Notes: generated from the sequence alone by a model not told the origin. A stretch of DNA of 64,000 nt from Streptomyces griseorubiginosus (GCF_001514195.1 NZ_KQ948738.1:149207-213206), one strand, 5' to 3'; positions 25,147 to 34,026 are shown, numbered from the stretch's first letter. Translations and numbers: made by a program.

Positions 25147-26034
25147 ATGGGGAGCGGGGAGAATCGTCGAGTGGGTGAGGTCACGTGGCTGGACCGGGAC
25201 GACGGCGAGAGAGGGGCGCCGGAGGCGGGGAGCCCTGACCCGGCCGCCCCCTCCCTGGAGTCGCTGGGGCTCGCCGAGGCTCCGCGTGATCATCCGTTGC
25301 TCTACCCCGGCGCCTGGCCGACGCACTCCGGCCTGCTCGACGGCGACCGGCTGCACCCGCTCGACCGGCTGGTGCACGAGGACCGCACCCCCGTCCTCGC
25401 GATCGGGTCCAACGCCAGTCCCGGGCAACTGCGGCACAAGATGGTCGAGTTCGGTATCGCCTCACCGGTCCCGATGGTCAGGGCGCGCGTGACCGGCGTC
25501 GGCGTCGGGGTGTCCGCGCATGTCAGCCGGATGGGATACGTCTCCGCCTCCCCCTTCCACGCCCCGGACTCCACACGGGAGTTGTTCGTCATCTGGCTGG
25601 ACGCCGAGCAGCTCGCGGTCGTCGACGCGAGCGAAGGCGTCCCCCTGAGAAACGGCAACTACGGCCGCGCCTGGCTGCCCTCACCCGAGGTGCGGGTCGA
25701 GCTGGAGGACGGCGTGACCCTGCCCGGCGTCCACTCCTACGTCAACCGCCACGGCGTGCTGCACGACGGCACGGGCCTCCCGCGCACCCACCCCGGGCAG
25801 CGGGAGCTGCTCACCGAACTCCTCGTGGGATCGGCCCGGTTGAGAGAGCTGTTCGGGGTCACCCCCGAGGAGTTCGTGACCCGGGCCCGCGCCGACCGCG
25901 GGCGGTGCGAGGCCGGCACCCGGCTCTTCGCCGAGGAGAAGCGGGTGACGGAGTCCGGTCTGGAGCGGTACGTGAGGGTTCAGCAGACCGGGAGTCCCGG
26001 CACCGGCTCGTCGTTGCCGCCGCCCTTGACGTAG
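25147..26034 (+). CDS. Hypothetical protein, 295 residues
   Basis: I do not recognise this protein. It is soluble and has no signal peptide. A distinctive segment VLAIGSNASPGQLRHKMVEFG (about residues 83-103) recalls the N-terminal GSN loop of gamma-glutamylcyclotransferase-like folds, but the rest does not clearly support that, so the resemblance is only noted. Several Arg/Glu-rich helices form the C-terminus. ATG 25147 lies 9 bp after the LacI stop; GTG 25171 has a better GGGGAG upstream and is an alternative start. Its last 55 bp overlap the 3' end of the convergent kinase gene. Co-transcription with the LacI gene is possible. Confidence 0.68.
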   Translation: MGSGENRRVGEVTWLDRDDGERGAPEAGSPDPAAPSLESLGLAEAPRDHPLLYPGAWPTHSGLLDGDRLHPLDRLVHEDRTPVLAIGSNASPGQLRHKMVEFGIASPVPMVRARVTGVGVGVSAHVSRMGYVSASPFHAPDSTRELFVIWLDAEQLAVVDASEGVPLRNGNYGRAWLPSPEVRVELEDGVTLPGVHSYVNRHGVLHDGTGLPRTHPGQRELLTELLVGSARLRELFGVTPEEFVTRARADRGRCEAGTRLFAEEKRVTESGLERYVRVQQTGSPGTGSSLPPPLT

Positions 26035-28061
26035 ACGACGCTGACGTACACCCCGGTGTTGCCGCTGTCGTCGTCGGTCCTGGCCCACCACACGTTGGTC
26101 CACTCCCCCGAGGTCTCGCGGCGCCCCAGGTTCGACTGGCAGAAGAAGTAGTTGGTGCCCGCGTAGAGGATCCCGGCCTCGGCGCCGGAGGCCGTGTAGG
26201 ACTTGGCGGTCTTCCAGACCGTGCAGTTGTACTTGCCGCCGCCGATCGCCGTGCAGGCCGGGGCGGGAGTGCTGGGCTCGTCGGTCGGACCGCCGCTCCC
26301 CGACTCGCCGGAGCCGCCTCCGTGCGCGTCGCCCTTCCCCGAAGTGCCGCCTTTGGAGGTCGCCTTGGCGGACGGGGAGGCACCGCTCGTGGGGTCGGAG
26401 CCGCCCTTGTCGCCGGAGGTCGCCTTCGCGCTCGGCGACTTCTTCTCGTCCCCGGATGTGGGCTTGGCGCCGGCGGAGCGGTCGGTGTCGGTCCGCCCGG
26501 ACGGGGTGGAGGAGACCGACGGGCTCGCCCCGGACCCGATCGGCCGGGCGTCGGCATCGGCCTCACCCGAGCCGTTCAGCAGCGCTGCGGTCGTCCCGGC
26601 CGCGGCGAGCACGACGGCGACGGCCACGGCGGCGAGCAGGGCCCGCCCCTTGCGGCGAGGTGAGCCGGAAGCGGCTATCGCGGCGGTCGGCGGCTGCTCC
26701 TGGGAGACCTGCGAGCCCGGTCCGTGCACGAGGGGCCCCGCCTCTCCCGACGCTCCTCCGCCGGGAAACCCGCCGCCCTGCGCACCGGGAAGCCCCGCGC
26801 CCGGAGCGTGAACCTGAGCCGTGGGAAAGCCCGCACCCGGAGCATGAGCCTGGGCCGTCGGAAACCCTGCACCCGAAGCGTGAACCTGGGCCGCATGCCC
26901 CTGCTCCGCGTCCCCGAACCCGGCCACGGCCGGAGTTACAGTCCCCTGCCCCGGCACCACAGTGGGATCGGCCGACGGACCACCGGCCCCCGGCACCACC
27001 GTGGGATCGGTCGACAGACCACCGGCCCCCGCCCCCTCCGACTGCTGCGGTCCGGTCCCATGGGCCGCTCCCGCCGCTCCCGCCCCTCCCGGCATCCGGA
27101 AAGCCGCCGGCAGGACCGGGCCGCCGTCCGGCTCCGTGCGCACCCGCGTCTCCTGCGCCTCCGTACCGCGCAGCGTGGTCGTCGCACTGTCGGTGGCGGG
27201 GGCGTCCGCCACGGCCTGGAGCAGGTCGCGGGCCTCCTCGGCCCCGGGGCGCGCCTCGGGCCGCTTGTCGAGCAGGCGTCGCAGGACCGGTGCGAGGGGC
27301 CCGGCGCGCTGTGGCTCGGGCAGCGGTTCGCCGACGATCGCGGTGAGCGTGGAGAACGTCGAGGTGCGGCGGAACGGCGCGGCTCCCTCGACGGCCGCGT
27401 ACAGCGTGGCGCCGAGGGCCCACACGTCGGAGGCCGGGCCGGGATCCGCGCCCTGGGCGCGCTCGGGGGCCATGTAGTCCAGGGAGCCGACCAGATGACC
27501 GGTGCGGGTGAGGCTGGTGGCGGCGCCGTCCCCCGGGTCCTCCATGGTGGCGATGCCGAAGTCGGTGAGCAGCACCCGGCCGGAGTGGTCGAGCAGGATG
27601 TTGCCGGGCTTGACGTCCCGGTGCAGGACACCGGCCCGGTGGGCGGCGGCGAGCGCGTCCATGACCTTGGCGCCGATGCCGGCCGCCTCGCGCGGGTCGA
27701 GGGGTCCGCTCTTGCGCAGCACCTGGTCGAGGGACGGGCCCTCGACCAGCTCCATGACGATCAGCGGGCGTCCCTCGACCTCGCCGATGTCGTGCACCGC
27801 GACGACTCCGGGATGCCGGACCCGGGCCGCCGCGCGGGCCTCGCGCTGCATCCGCAGCCGCAAATCCGCCAGTTCGGGCCCGTCGGCGTCGTGGTACGTG
27901 CGCAGTTCCTTGACCGCGACCTCGCGGCCGAGCACCTCGTCGACCGCCCGCCAGACCACGCCCATGCCGCCGCGGCCGAGCTGGCCCACGACCCGGTATC
28001 GCCCGGCCAGCAGCCGACCGGCGTCGTCCTGGCCCTTTCCGTTGGTCTCCCCCGAAGACAC
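25980..28061 (-). CDS. Membrane Ser/Thr protein kinase (PknB/Hanks type) with external sensor domain
   Basis: 693-residue receptor-like kinase. Cytoplasmic kinase domain at about residues 18-285: glycine loop GRGGMGVVW, AVKEL Lys, catalytic HRDVKPGNILL, DFG, and VGSLDYMAPE. A Gly/Pro/Ala-rich juxtamembrane region follows, with 12-residue repeats (HAPGAGFPTAQA-like, coded at about 26790-26900). One transmembrane helix comes next (RALLAAVAVAVVLAAAGTTAALL, about 480-502), then a Ser/Lys/Gly-rich external linker and a roughly 90-residue terminal domain with four Cys (CTAIGGGKYNCTVW to the final C). No PASTA repeats are present. GTG 28061 is chosen over a TTG at 28088. It probably senses an envelope signal; the ligand is unknown. 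Confidence 0.93.
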   Translation of the reverse strand: MSSGETNGKGQDDAGRLLAGRYRVVGQLGRGGMGVVWRAVDEVLGREVAVKELRTYHDADGPELADLRLRMQREARAAARVRHPGVVAVHDIGEVEGRPLIVMELVEGPSLDQVLRKSGPLDPREAAGIGAKVMDALAAAHRAGVLHRDVKPGNILLDHSGRVLLTDFGIATMEDPGDGAATSLTRTGHLVGSLDYMAPERAQGADPGPASDVWALGATLYAAVEGAAPFRRTSTFSTLTAIVGEPLPEPQRAGPLAPVLRRLLDKRPEARPGAEEARDLLQAVADAPATDSATTTLRGTEAQETRVRTEPDGGPVLPAAFRMPGGAGAAGAAHGTGPQQSEGAGAGGLSTDPTVVPGAGGPSADPTVVPGQGTVTPAVAGFGDAEQGHAAQVHASGAGFPTAQAHAPGAGFPTAQVHAPGAGLPGAQGGGFPGGGASGEAGPLVHGPGSQVSQEQPPTAAIAASGSPRRKGRALLAAVAVAVVLAAAGTTAALLNGSGEADADARPIGSGASPSVSSTPSGRTDTDRSAGAKPTSGDEKKSPSAKATSGDKGGSDPTSGASPSAKATSKGGTSGKGDAHGGGSGESGSGGPTDEPSTPAPACTAIGGGKYNCTVWKTAKSYTASGAEAGILYAGTNYFFCQSNLGRRETSGEWTNVWWARTDDDSGNTGVYVSVVYVKGGGNDEPVPGLPVC

Positions 28062-28168
28062 CGCTGCCCCGTTCCTGTGACATGTCAATGCGTGCGGTAC
28101 AGACTACGGGGCAGGAGTGACAACTCCAGTGCGCGGTTGCGACTGTGACAGCTCCGCGACGTGCGCGA

Positions 28169-28309
28169 CTTCGGGCGGAGACGGTCGGGGCGTCGCCGCG
28201 GCTACGGGCGAAGACGGTCCGGGTCTCGCCCCCGCGGCTACGGGCGAAGACGGTCCGGGTCTCGCCCCCGCGGCTACTGGGCGGAGACGGTCAGGTCGCC
28301 GCGCCGCGG
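28169..28309. repeat. 36-bp tandem repeat derived from a gene tail
   Basis: Units at 28202-28237 and 28238-28273 are identical. 28169-28201 is a 33-bp degenerate copy, and 28274-28309 is the coding 3' end of the minus-strand aldolase gene. Read on the minus strand, the coding unit and the two identical copies each contain a TAG at the same position, so the stop codon itself has been copied. Confidence 0.9.
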
Positions 28310-29578
28310 GGCCGCGTACCCCTCCAGGTCGGCGCGGGTCAGACCGGTGAGCCGGGCCACCTCCCCGATGTCCAGGGCACCGCAGTCCAGCCCGCGCAGC
28401 AGATAGCCGCTGAGCGCCTTTGCGGTGGCGGGTTCGTCCATGACGTCACCGCCGACCCTGCCCGCGTACCGGGCGAGCCGGGCGGCGGCCTGCTCGAAGC
28501 CCTCGCGGTAGAAGGCGAACACGGCCGCGTACCGGGTCGGAATGTGGCCGGGGTGCATGTCCCAGCCCTGGTAGTAGGCGCGGGCCAGGGCGCGGCGGGT
28601 GAGGCCGTAGTGCAGTCGCCAGGCGTCGTGGACCTTCGCGGTGGGGCCGACGGGCAGCACGTTGGTGGAGCCGTCCGAGACCCGTACACCGGTGCCCGCG
28701 GCGGCGACCTGCATGACCGCCTTGGCGTGGTCGGCGGCGGGGTGGTCGCTGGCCTGGTGGGCGGCGGAGACGCCGAGGCAGGCGCTGTAGTCGAAGGTGC
28801 CGTAGTGCAGTCCGGTGGCGCGTCCTTCGGCGGCCTGGATCATGCGGGCGACGGTGGCGGTGCCGTCGCCGGCGAGGATGGACTGGCTGGTCTCGATCTG
28901 GATCTCGAAGCCGAGCCGCCCCGCGTCCAGTCCGTGCGCCTTCTCGAAGGCCTCCAGGAGCCGGACGAACGCGCCGACCTGCTCGGCGTACGTCACCTTC
29001 GGCAGGGTCAGCACCAGCCCGTCGGGGAGTCCGCCCGCCGCCATCAGGCCGGTGAGGAAGACGTCGAGGGTGCGGATGCCGCGGTCCCGGACGGCCGCCT
29101 CCATGCACTTCATGCGGATGCCCATGTACGGCGCCGCCGTGCCGTTCTCGTACGCCTCGGCGATCAGGCGGGCCGCGCGGGCCGCCGTCTCGTCCTCCTC
29201 GGCGTCCGGGCGCGGGCCGTAGCCGTCCTCGAAGTCGACCCGGAGGTCCTCGATCGGCTCGTGCTCCAGCTTGGCGCGCACGCGCGTGTACACGGGCTCG
29301 GCGAGTTCGTCGGACAGCCCGAGGACGGCGGCGAAGGACCCGGCGTCCGGGGCGTGTTCGTCCAGGGCGGCGAGGGCCCGGTCGCCCCAGGTGCGGATCG
29401 TGTCGGCGGCGAAGGCGTCGCCCGGGACGTAGACGGTGTGCACGGGCTGGCGGGTCCCGGGGTCTCCGGGGTAGCGGCGCTCCAGTTCGGCGTCGACCGG
29501 CGCGAGGGAGGCGCTGATCTCCTCGCTGACGGCGCCCGCGAGGCTCCTCGCGACCTGCTCCTGCCGGCCCTGACCCAT
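28274..29578 (-). CDS. Aldolase/citrate lyase-like protein (DUF6986 type)
   Basis: 434-residue protein of the HpcH/HpaI aldolase and citrate-lyase beta superfamily (PEP-utilising TIM barrel). Typical segments are VDFEDGYGPR (acidic metal-binding), GIRMKCMEA, LPKVTYAEQVGAFVRLLEAFE, FEIQIETSQSIL (the conserved E-x-Q-x-E-T metal/substrate region) and HYGTFDYSACLGVS. A C-terminal helical cap follows. The substrate is unknown; similar Streptomyces proteins lie near allantoin/glyoxylate genes. ATG 29578 has GGAGGG six bases upstream. A TTCCG-N5-CGGAA box sits just before the start. The stop codon and preceding codons are reiterated in the 36-bp array. Confidence 0.75.
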   Translation of the reverse strand: MGQGRQEQVARSLAGAVSEEISASLAPVDAELERRYPGDPGTRQPVHTVYVPGDAFAADTIRTWGDRALAALDEHAPDAGSFAAVLGLSDELAEPVYTRVRAKLEHEPIEDLRVDFEDGYGPRPDAEEDETAARAARLIAEAYENGTAAPYMGIRMKCMEAAVRDRGIRTLDVFLTGLMAAGGLPDGLVLTLPKVTYAEQVGAFVRLLEAFEKAHGLDAGRLGFEIQIETSQSILAGDGTATVARMIQAAEGRATGLHYGTFDYSACLGVSAAHQASDHPAADHAKAVMQVAAAGTGVRVSDGSTNVLPVGPTAKVHDAWRLHYGLTRRALARAYYQGWDMHPGHIPTRYAAVFAFYREGFEQAAARLARYAGRVGGDVMDEPATAKALSGYLLRGLDCGALDIGEVARLTGLTRADLEGYAAPRRGDLTVSAQ

Positions 29579-29594
29579 CCTGTACCCTCCAGTT

Positions 29595-29609
29595 TTCCGC
29601 TGTACGGAA
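29595..29609. promoter_or_regulatory. Inverted repeat TTCCG-N5-CGGAA
   Basis: Perfect 5-bp arms with a 5-bp spacer, 17 nt upstream of the aldolase start. Boxes of this shape are bound by IclR-family regulators in Streptomyces. No IclR gene lies in the window, so any regulator would act from elsewhere. Confidence 0.5.
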
Positions 29610-29769
29610 TCAACAATCCGTAGAACGAAGTTATCCGTGAAGCTTCCCGACGGTCAACACCCTGTCCACAGCATGAGCGATCACGTTCATCCGAACTGCC
29701 GAGAACCCCTACGCCGTCTTCCACACTCCGGTTCGACCATTCATCCTGGTCCGTCGGGAGGGACCTCAC

Positions 29770-30663
29770 ATGCCGGACACCCACAGATTGACGCGTCGCA
29801 TGGGGCTCAGAACCGCCGTGGCCGCCGCCGTCATCGTGCCGCTGATGGGCACGCTGCCGGCATCGGCCGCGAAGCCGTCCAACCGCCGACTCGATCTCAT
29901 GACGTTCAACCTGCGGTACGCCGACACCGCCGAACCCAACAGCTGGGCCACCCGCCGCCCGGTGATGCGCCGCCTGTTACGCCGGGAGACGCCCACACTG
30001 ATCGGCACCCAGGAAGGCCTGTACCAGCAACTGCTGGACATCCACGCCGACCTCGGACCGCGCTACGACTGGATCGGCACCGGCCGCGAGGGCGGCAGCC
30101 GGGACGAGTCCACGGCGGTCTTCTACGACAACCGGCGCCTGGCCCCCGTCGAGCACGACACGCTCTGGCTCTCCGACACCCCGAGGGTGATCGGCTCGAA
30201 CACCTGGGGCGGGTCGCTCCCCCGGATCCTCACGTGGGTCCGCTTCCGCGACCGGAGCGCCGACGACCGGGAGTTCTACGTCGTCAACACCCACTTCGAC
30301 CATGTGGGACAGTACGCGCGCGAGCGGTCGGCGCAGTTCCTCGGCGAGACGATCGCCGGGTTCGACCCAGCCCTCCCGGTCGTCGTGACCGGCGACTTCA
30401 ACGCCACGGCCCACGACAACCGGGCGTACGACATCCTGCTGGCCGGCGGGCTGGTCGACACCTGGGACGCGGCTGCCGAGCGGGGCCGGCAGTACGCCAC
30501 CTTCCACGGCTACAAACCCCTGACGCCCGACGGCGACCGCATCGACTGGATCCTCACCACCCCCGGCATCACCGTCCACCGGGCCTCCGTCAACACCTTC
30601 GCGCTCGACGGGCAGTACCCGAGCGACCACCTTCCGGTGCAGGCCACGGTGACCCTGGGATGA
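29770..30663 (+). CDS. Secreted endonuclease/exonuclease/phosphatase family protein, TTA codon
   Basis: 297-residue exported hydrolase. A long N-terminal signal peptide (MPDTHRLTRRMGLRTAVAAAV, cut probably after ASA at about residue 34) has two Arg but no clear twin-arginine consensus. The EEP fold is evident: MTFNLRYADT (Asn ligand), GTQEG (catalytic Glu), VNTHFDHVGQYARERSA, VVTGDFNAT and the C-terminal SDHLPV His-Asp pair. Members cleave phosphodiesters in nucleic acids or lipids; the substrate is unknown. Codon 70 (29977-29979) is TTA, the rarest Streptomyces codon, which requires the bldA tRNA. ATG 29770 has a GGGAGG upstream. A strong hairpin follows. Confidence 0.9.
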   Translation: MPDTHRLTRRMGLRTAVAAAVIVPLMGTLPASAAKPSNRRLDLMTFNLRYADTAEPNSWATRRPVMRRLLRRETPTLIGTQEGLYQQLLDIHADLGPRYDWIGTGREGGSRDESTAVFYDNRRLAPVEHDTLWLSDTPRVIGSNTWGGSLPRILTWVRFRDRSADDREFYVVNTHFDHVGQYARERSAQFLGETIAGFDPALPVVVTGDFNATAHDNRAYDILLAGGLVDTWDAAAERGRQYATFHGYKPLTPDGDRIDWILTTPGITVHRASVNTFALDGQYPSDHLPVQATVTLG

Positions 30664-30665
30664 GC

Positions 30666-30705
30666 CGAGGCCCCCGTGACCGCGTCGGCGGTCACGGGGG
30701 CCTCG
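30666..30705. terminator. Bidirectional terminator between EEP gene and etfA
   Basis: Perfect 18-bp arms (30666-30683 and 30688-30705) with a 4-nt GTCG loop in the 59-bp gap between two convergent genes. Confidence 0.95.
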
Positions 30706-30722
30706 TACGCCCGGAGTCGGGA

Positions 30723-31685
30723 TCAGCCCTTGCGGGTCTTGATCTCCTCGGTGAGGGCGGGGACGACGTCGAAGAGGTCGCCGACCACGCCGTAGTCGAC
30801 GAGGTCGAAGATCGGGGCCTCGGCGTCCTTGTTGACGGCCACGATGGTCTTCGAGGTCTGCATGCCCGCGCGGTGCTGGATGGCGCCGGAGATGCCGTTG
30901 GCGATGTACAGCTGCGGGGAGACCGACTTGCCGGTCTGGCCGACCTGGTTGGTGTGCGGGTACCAGCCCGCGTCCACCGCGGCACGCGAGGCACCCACGG
31001 CCGCGCCGAGGGAGTCGGCGAGCGCCTCGATGATCGCGAAGTTGTCGGCGCCGTTGACGCCGCGGCCGCCGGAGACCACGATCGCGGCCTCGGTCAGCTC
31101 CGGACGCCCGGTCGACTCGCGCGGGGTGCGGCCGGTGACCTTGGTGCCCGTGGCCTGCGCGGAGAAGGTCACGCTCAGCTCCGAGACGTCACCGGCGGCC
31201 GGGGCGGCCTCGACGGCGGCGGAGTTGGGCTTGACGGTGATGACCGGGGTGCCCTTGGAGACGCGGGACTTGGTGGTGAAGGAGGCGGCGAACACCGACT
31301 GGGTGGCCACCGGGCCCTCGTCGCCGGCCTCGAGGTCGACGGCGTCGGTGATGATGCCGGAGCCGATGCGCAGCGCCAGACGGGCGGCGATCTCCTTGCC
31401 CTCGGCGGAGGACGGGACCAGGACGGCGGCCGGGGACACAGCCTCGACGGCGGCCTGGAGGGCGTCGACCTTGGGGACGACCAGGTAGTCGGCGTACTCG
31501 GAGGCGTCGTGGGTGAGGACCTTGACGGCGCCGTGCTCGGCGAGGGCGGCGGCGGTGTCGGCGGCACCCGCGCCGAGCGCGACGGCGACCGGCTCGCCGA
31601 TACGGCGGGCGAGGGTCAGCAGCTCCAGGGTGGGCTTGCGGACGGCACCGTCCACGTGGTCGACGTAGACGAGAACTTCAGCCAT
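30723..31685 (-). CDS. etfA: Electron transfer flavoprotein alpha subunit
   Basis: 320-residue FAD-binding subunit of electron transfer flavoprotein, which carries electrons from acyl-CoA dehydrogenases towards the quinone pool. The N-terminal half (MAEVLVYVDHVDG) is the Rossmann-like domain. The C-terminal FAD domain holds the signature GASRAAVDAGWYPHTNQVGQTGKSV...LYIANGISGAIQHRAGM, and SGGRGVNGADNF supplies the pyrophosphate loop. It is encoded 70 bp after etfB on the same strand and is very probably in one operon with it. The strand terminator at 30666 ends the transcript. Confidence 0.97.
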   Translation of the reverse strand: MAEVLVYVDHVDGAVRKPTLELLTLARRIGEPVAVALGAGAADTAAALAEHGAVKVLTHDASEYADYLVVPKVDALQAAVEAVSPAAVLVPSSAEGKEIAARLALRIGSGIITDAVDLEAGDEGPVATQSVFAASFTTKSRVSKGTPVITVKPNSAAVEAAPAAGDVSELSVTFSAQATGTKVTGRTPRESTGRPELTEAAIVVSGGRGVNGADNFAIIEALADSLGAAVGASRAAVDAGWYPHTNQVGQTGKSVSPQLYIANGISGAIQHRAGMQTSKTIVAVNKDAEAPIFDLVDYGVVGDLFDVVPALTEEIKTRKG

Positions 31686-31755
31686 GGGAATGCTCTCCTG
31701 CGGATTGCGAAGTCTGAGGGGCGGAAGGGGGTTGAGCCTCAGCGGGCCAGAACCC

Positions 31756-32544
31756 TTAGATGAACTTCTGGCTCGCGAGGAACTCGGCGAGCTGCTTGCC
31801 GCCCTCGCCCTCGTCCTTGACGATCGTGCCGGCGGTGCGGGCCGGACGCTCCGCGGCGGAGTCGACCTTGGTCCAGGCGCCCTCGAGGCCGACCTGCTCG
31901 GCCTCCAGGTCCAGGTCGGACAGGTCCCAGGACTCCACCGGCTTCTTCTTGGCCGCCATGATGCCCTTGAAGGACGGGTAACGCGCCTCGCCCGACTGGT
32001 CGGTCACCGAGACCACGGCCGGCAGGGACGCCTCCAGCTGCTCCGAGGCGGCGTCGCCGTCGCGGCGGCCCTTGACGGTGCCGTCCTCGACCGAGACCTC
32101 GGAGAGCAGGGTGACCTGCGGGACGCCCAGACGCTCGGCGAGCAGGGCCGGGACGACGCCCATGGTGCCGTCGGTGGAGGCCATGCCGGAGACGACCAGG
32201 TCGTAACCGGCCTTCTCGATCGCCTTGGCCAGCACCAGGGAGGTGCCGAGGGCGTCGGTGCCGTGCAGGTCGTCGTCCTCGACGTGGATGGCCTTGTCGG
32301 CACCCATGGACAGCGCCTTGCGCAGCGCGTCCTTGGCGTCCTCGGGGCCCACCGTCAGGACGGTGACCTCGACGTCGTCGTCGGAGTTCTCGGAGATCTG
32401 CAGCGCCTGCTCGACCGCGTACTCGTCCAGCTCGGAGAGCAGACCGTCCACGTCGTCCCGGTCGACGGTCAGGTCATCGGCGAAGTGCCGGTCGCCAGTG
32501 GCGTCGGGCACGTACTTCACAGTGACAACGATCCTCAAGCTCAC
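31756..32544 (-). CDS. etfB: Electron transfer flavoprotein beta subunit
   Basis: 262-residue partner of EtfA. The N-terminus (SLRIVVTVKYVPDATGDRHFADDLT) and the AMP-binding segment VVSGMASTDGTMGVVPALLAERLGVP (about residues 120-145) match the family. VTDQSGEARYPSFKGIMAAKKKPVESW is the beta-subunit signature. GTG 32544 follows an AGGAGAG ribosome binding site. Upstream (32545-32819) lies a 275-bp gap with an AT-rich TAATAT element at 32648-32653 as a possible -10 and an AAGCGCTT palindrome at 32687-32694. It forms the ETF heterodimer with the next gene. Confidence 0.97.
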   Translation of the reverse strand: MSLRIVVTVKYVPDATGDRHFADDLTVDRDDVDGLLSELDEYAVEQALQISENSDDDVEVTVLTVGPEDAKDALRKALSMGADKAIHVEDDDLHGTDALGTSLVLAKAIEKAGYDLVVSGMASTDGTMGVVPALLAERLGVPQVTLLSEVSVEDGTVKGRRDGDAASEQLEASLPAVVSVTDQSGEARYPSFKGIMAAKKKPVESWDLSDLDLEAEQVGLEGAWTKVDSAAERPARTAGTIVKDEGEGGKQLAEFLASQKFI

Positions 32545-32819
32545 GCCGGCTCTCCTACTGCATCGTCATTTCTCGGCTGCCTCTTGCAGGCAGCATAGGC
32601 GCCCCAAGCGGCCGATCCCGGTCGGGGCGGGCTGCGCTCCGGCCGAAATATTACTCGCCAGTACACCCACTACGTGCCCGCTAAGCAAGCGCTTTGAACT
32701 GTGACCTTTGCAACGCAGCGTAATCGGAACTCGACGGCCGCGCACACCAGAGGAAGAGCCGACGATCCGATCGGGCGCACGCGCCCCTGAGGTGCCGCCC
32801 CCTGGACCGGCGCGGTGAA

Positions 32820-33329
32820 TCAGTCGCGCAAGGCGTTGAAGCGGCCCTGGTGGTACAGCAGGGGCCGGCCCACCCCGGCGGGGTCGCCGATCCGCACCTC
32901 GGCCAGCACGATGCGGTGGTCCCCGGCGGGCACACGCGTGTGCACCCGGCAGACCGTCCAGGCGAGGACGTCGTCGAGGACGGGGACGCCCTCGGGTCCC
33001 TCGTGCCAGGCCGTCGGCGCGCCGAAGCGGTCCGCGCCGCTGCGGGCGAAGGTGGCGGCCAGCTCCTCCTGGTGCTCGCCCAGTATGTGCACCCCCACGT
33101 GCTCGGCCCGGGATATCGCGGGCCAGCTGGAGGCGCCCGTGCCGATCCCGAAGGAGAGCATGGGCGGATCGGCGGAGACCGAGGCGAGAGAGGTGGCGGT
33201 GAAGCCGACCGGACCCTCGTCACCCCGTGCGGTGATCACGGCGACGCCCGCGGCGTGCCGCCGGAAGAGGGAGCGCAGGAGGTCGGGAGAGGCGAGCCGG
33301 GGGGTGCCGAGGTCGGAGATGGCCGTCAT
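32820..33329 (-). CDS. Flavin reductase family (FMN-binding split barrel) protein
   Basis: 169-residue protein of the flavin reductase domain family. The pattern is typical: LRSLFRRHAAGVAVITARGDEGPVGFTATSLASVSADPPMLSFGI near the N-terminus (FMN contacts), SSWPAISRAEHVGVHIL, and the FARSGADRF-containing loop. Members give reduced FMN/FAD to two-component monooxygenases or reduce other substrates; no monooxygenase is next to it. The start ATG 33329 has AAGGA nine bases upstream; an in-frame extension to 33377 is less likely. It lies 275 bp upstream of etfB, so it is probably transcribed separately. Confidence 0.92.
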   Translation of the reverse strand: MTAISDLGTPRLASPDLLRSLFRRHAAGVAVITARGDEGPVGFTATSLASVSADPPMLSFGIGTGASSWPAISRAEHVGVHILGEHQEELAATFARSGADRFGAPTAWHEGPEGVPVLDDVLAWTVCRVHTRVPAGDHRIVLAEVRIGDPAGVGRPLLYHQGRFNALRD

Positions 33330-33537
33330 GCGGGATTCCTTCTGCGAGGGGTGGCGAACGGGACCGTGGCTGCTCAAGAAGCCGGACAGCGCGCGCTCGC
33401 GGTGCGGGCGAGGTCGACATGGACCCGCCCGTACAGAAGGAGTTCCAAAGGCATACGGTCAGGTTGACGATACGTGCTGCGCACAGTCAAGTACGTTCCG
33501 GCATCTGGGAGATGCCTCACCGTCGGGTCGTCCCGCG

Positions 33538-33966
33538 TCAAACCGCCTCCCCGATCGCCGCGATGACGTCGGCCTTGCGCGGTTGCCCCGCGGCTCGCCG
33601 GACGACCCGGCCGCGGGCGTCGAGGACCAGCACGGTCGGCGTCTTGAGGATGTCGAGTTCACGGACCAGGTCGAGGTTCTTCTCGGCGTCGATCTCGACG
33701 TGGGTCACTCCGGGAACCATGCCGGCGACCTCGCCGAGCACCCGCCGGGTCGCCCGGCAGGGTGCGCAGAAGGCGCTGGAGAACTGGACGAGCGTGGCGC
33801 GTTCGCCGAGTTCCGCGCCCAACTCGGCGGCGCCGAGCCTCTTGCCGTCGTCGCGCCCGCGCACCCGTACTCTCCCGCTCCGCCGCCGTTGCAGCACTCC
33901 GTAGGCGCTCGCCGCCGCGAGCACCACCCCACACACCACAAGTCCGGTCATCACCTGCACAAGCAT
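33538..33966 (-). CDS. Membrane-anchored thioredoxin-fold protein
   Basis: 142 residues. A single N-terminal transmembrane helix (MTGLVVCGVVLAAASAYGVL, about residues 6-25) and a basic linker anchor a thioredoxin domain (about 45-140). The redox motif is FSSAFCAPCRATRRVL, with CAPC in place of the usual CGPC. The cis-Pro is in LKTPTVLVLD and the helix-4 region in EIDAEKNLDLVRELDI. Orientation is uncertain: positively charged residues follow the helix, so the domain could be cytoplasmic. It is divergent from a DUF4395 membrane protein with a CxxC motif; the two are commonly neighbours and may exchange electrons. Confidence 0.9.
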   Translation of the reverse strand: MLVQVMTGLVVCGVVLAAASAYGVLQRRRSGRVRVRGRDDGKRLGAAELGAELGERATLVQFSSAFCAPCRATRRVLGEVAGMVPGVTHVEIDAEKNLDLVRELDILKTPTVLVLDARGRVVRRAAGQPRKADVIAAIGEAV

Positions 33967-34026
33967 TCACGAGACTGCAAAGATTCCCGCCTCCCCTGAG
34001 TCTTTCCGTTGCGGAATGCTTGATTC

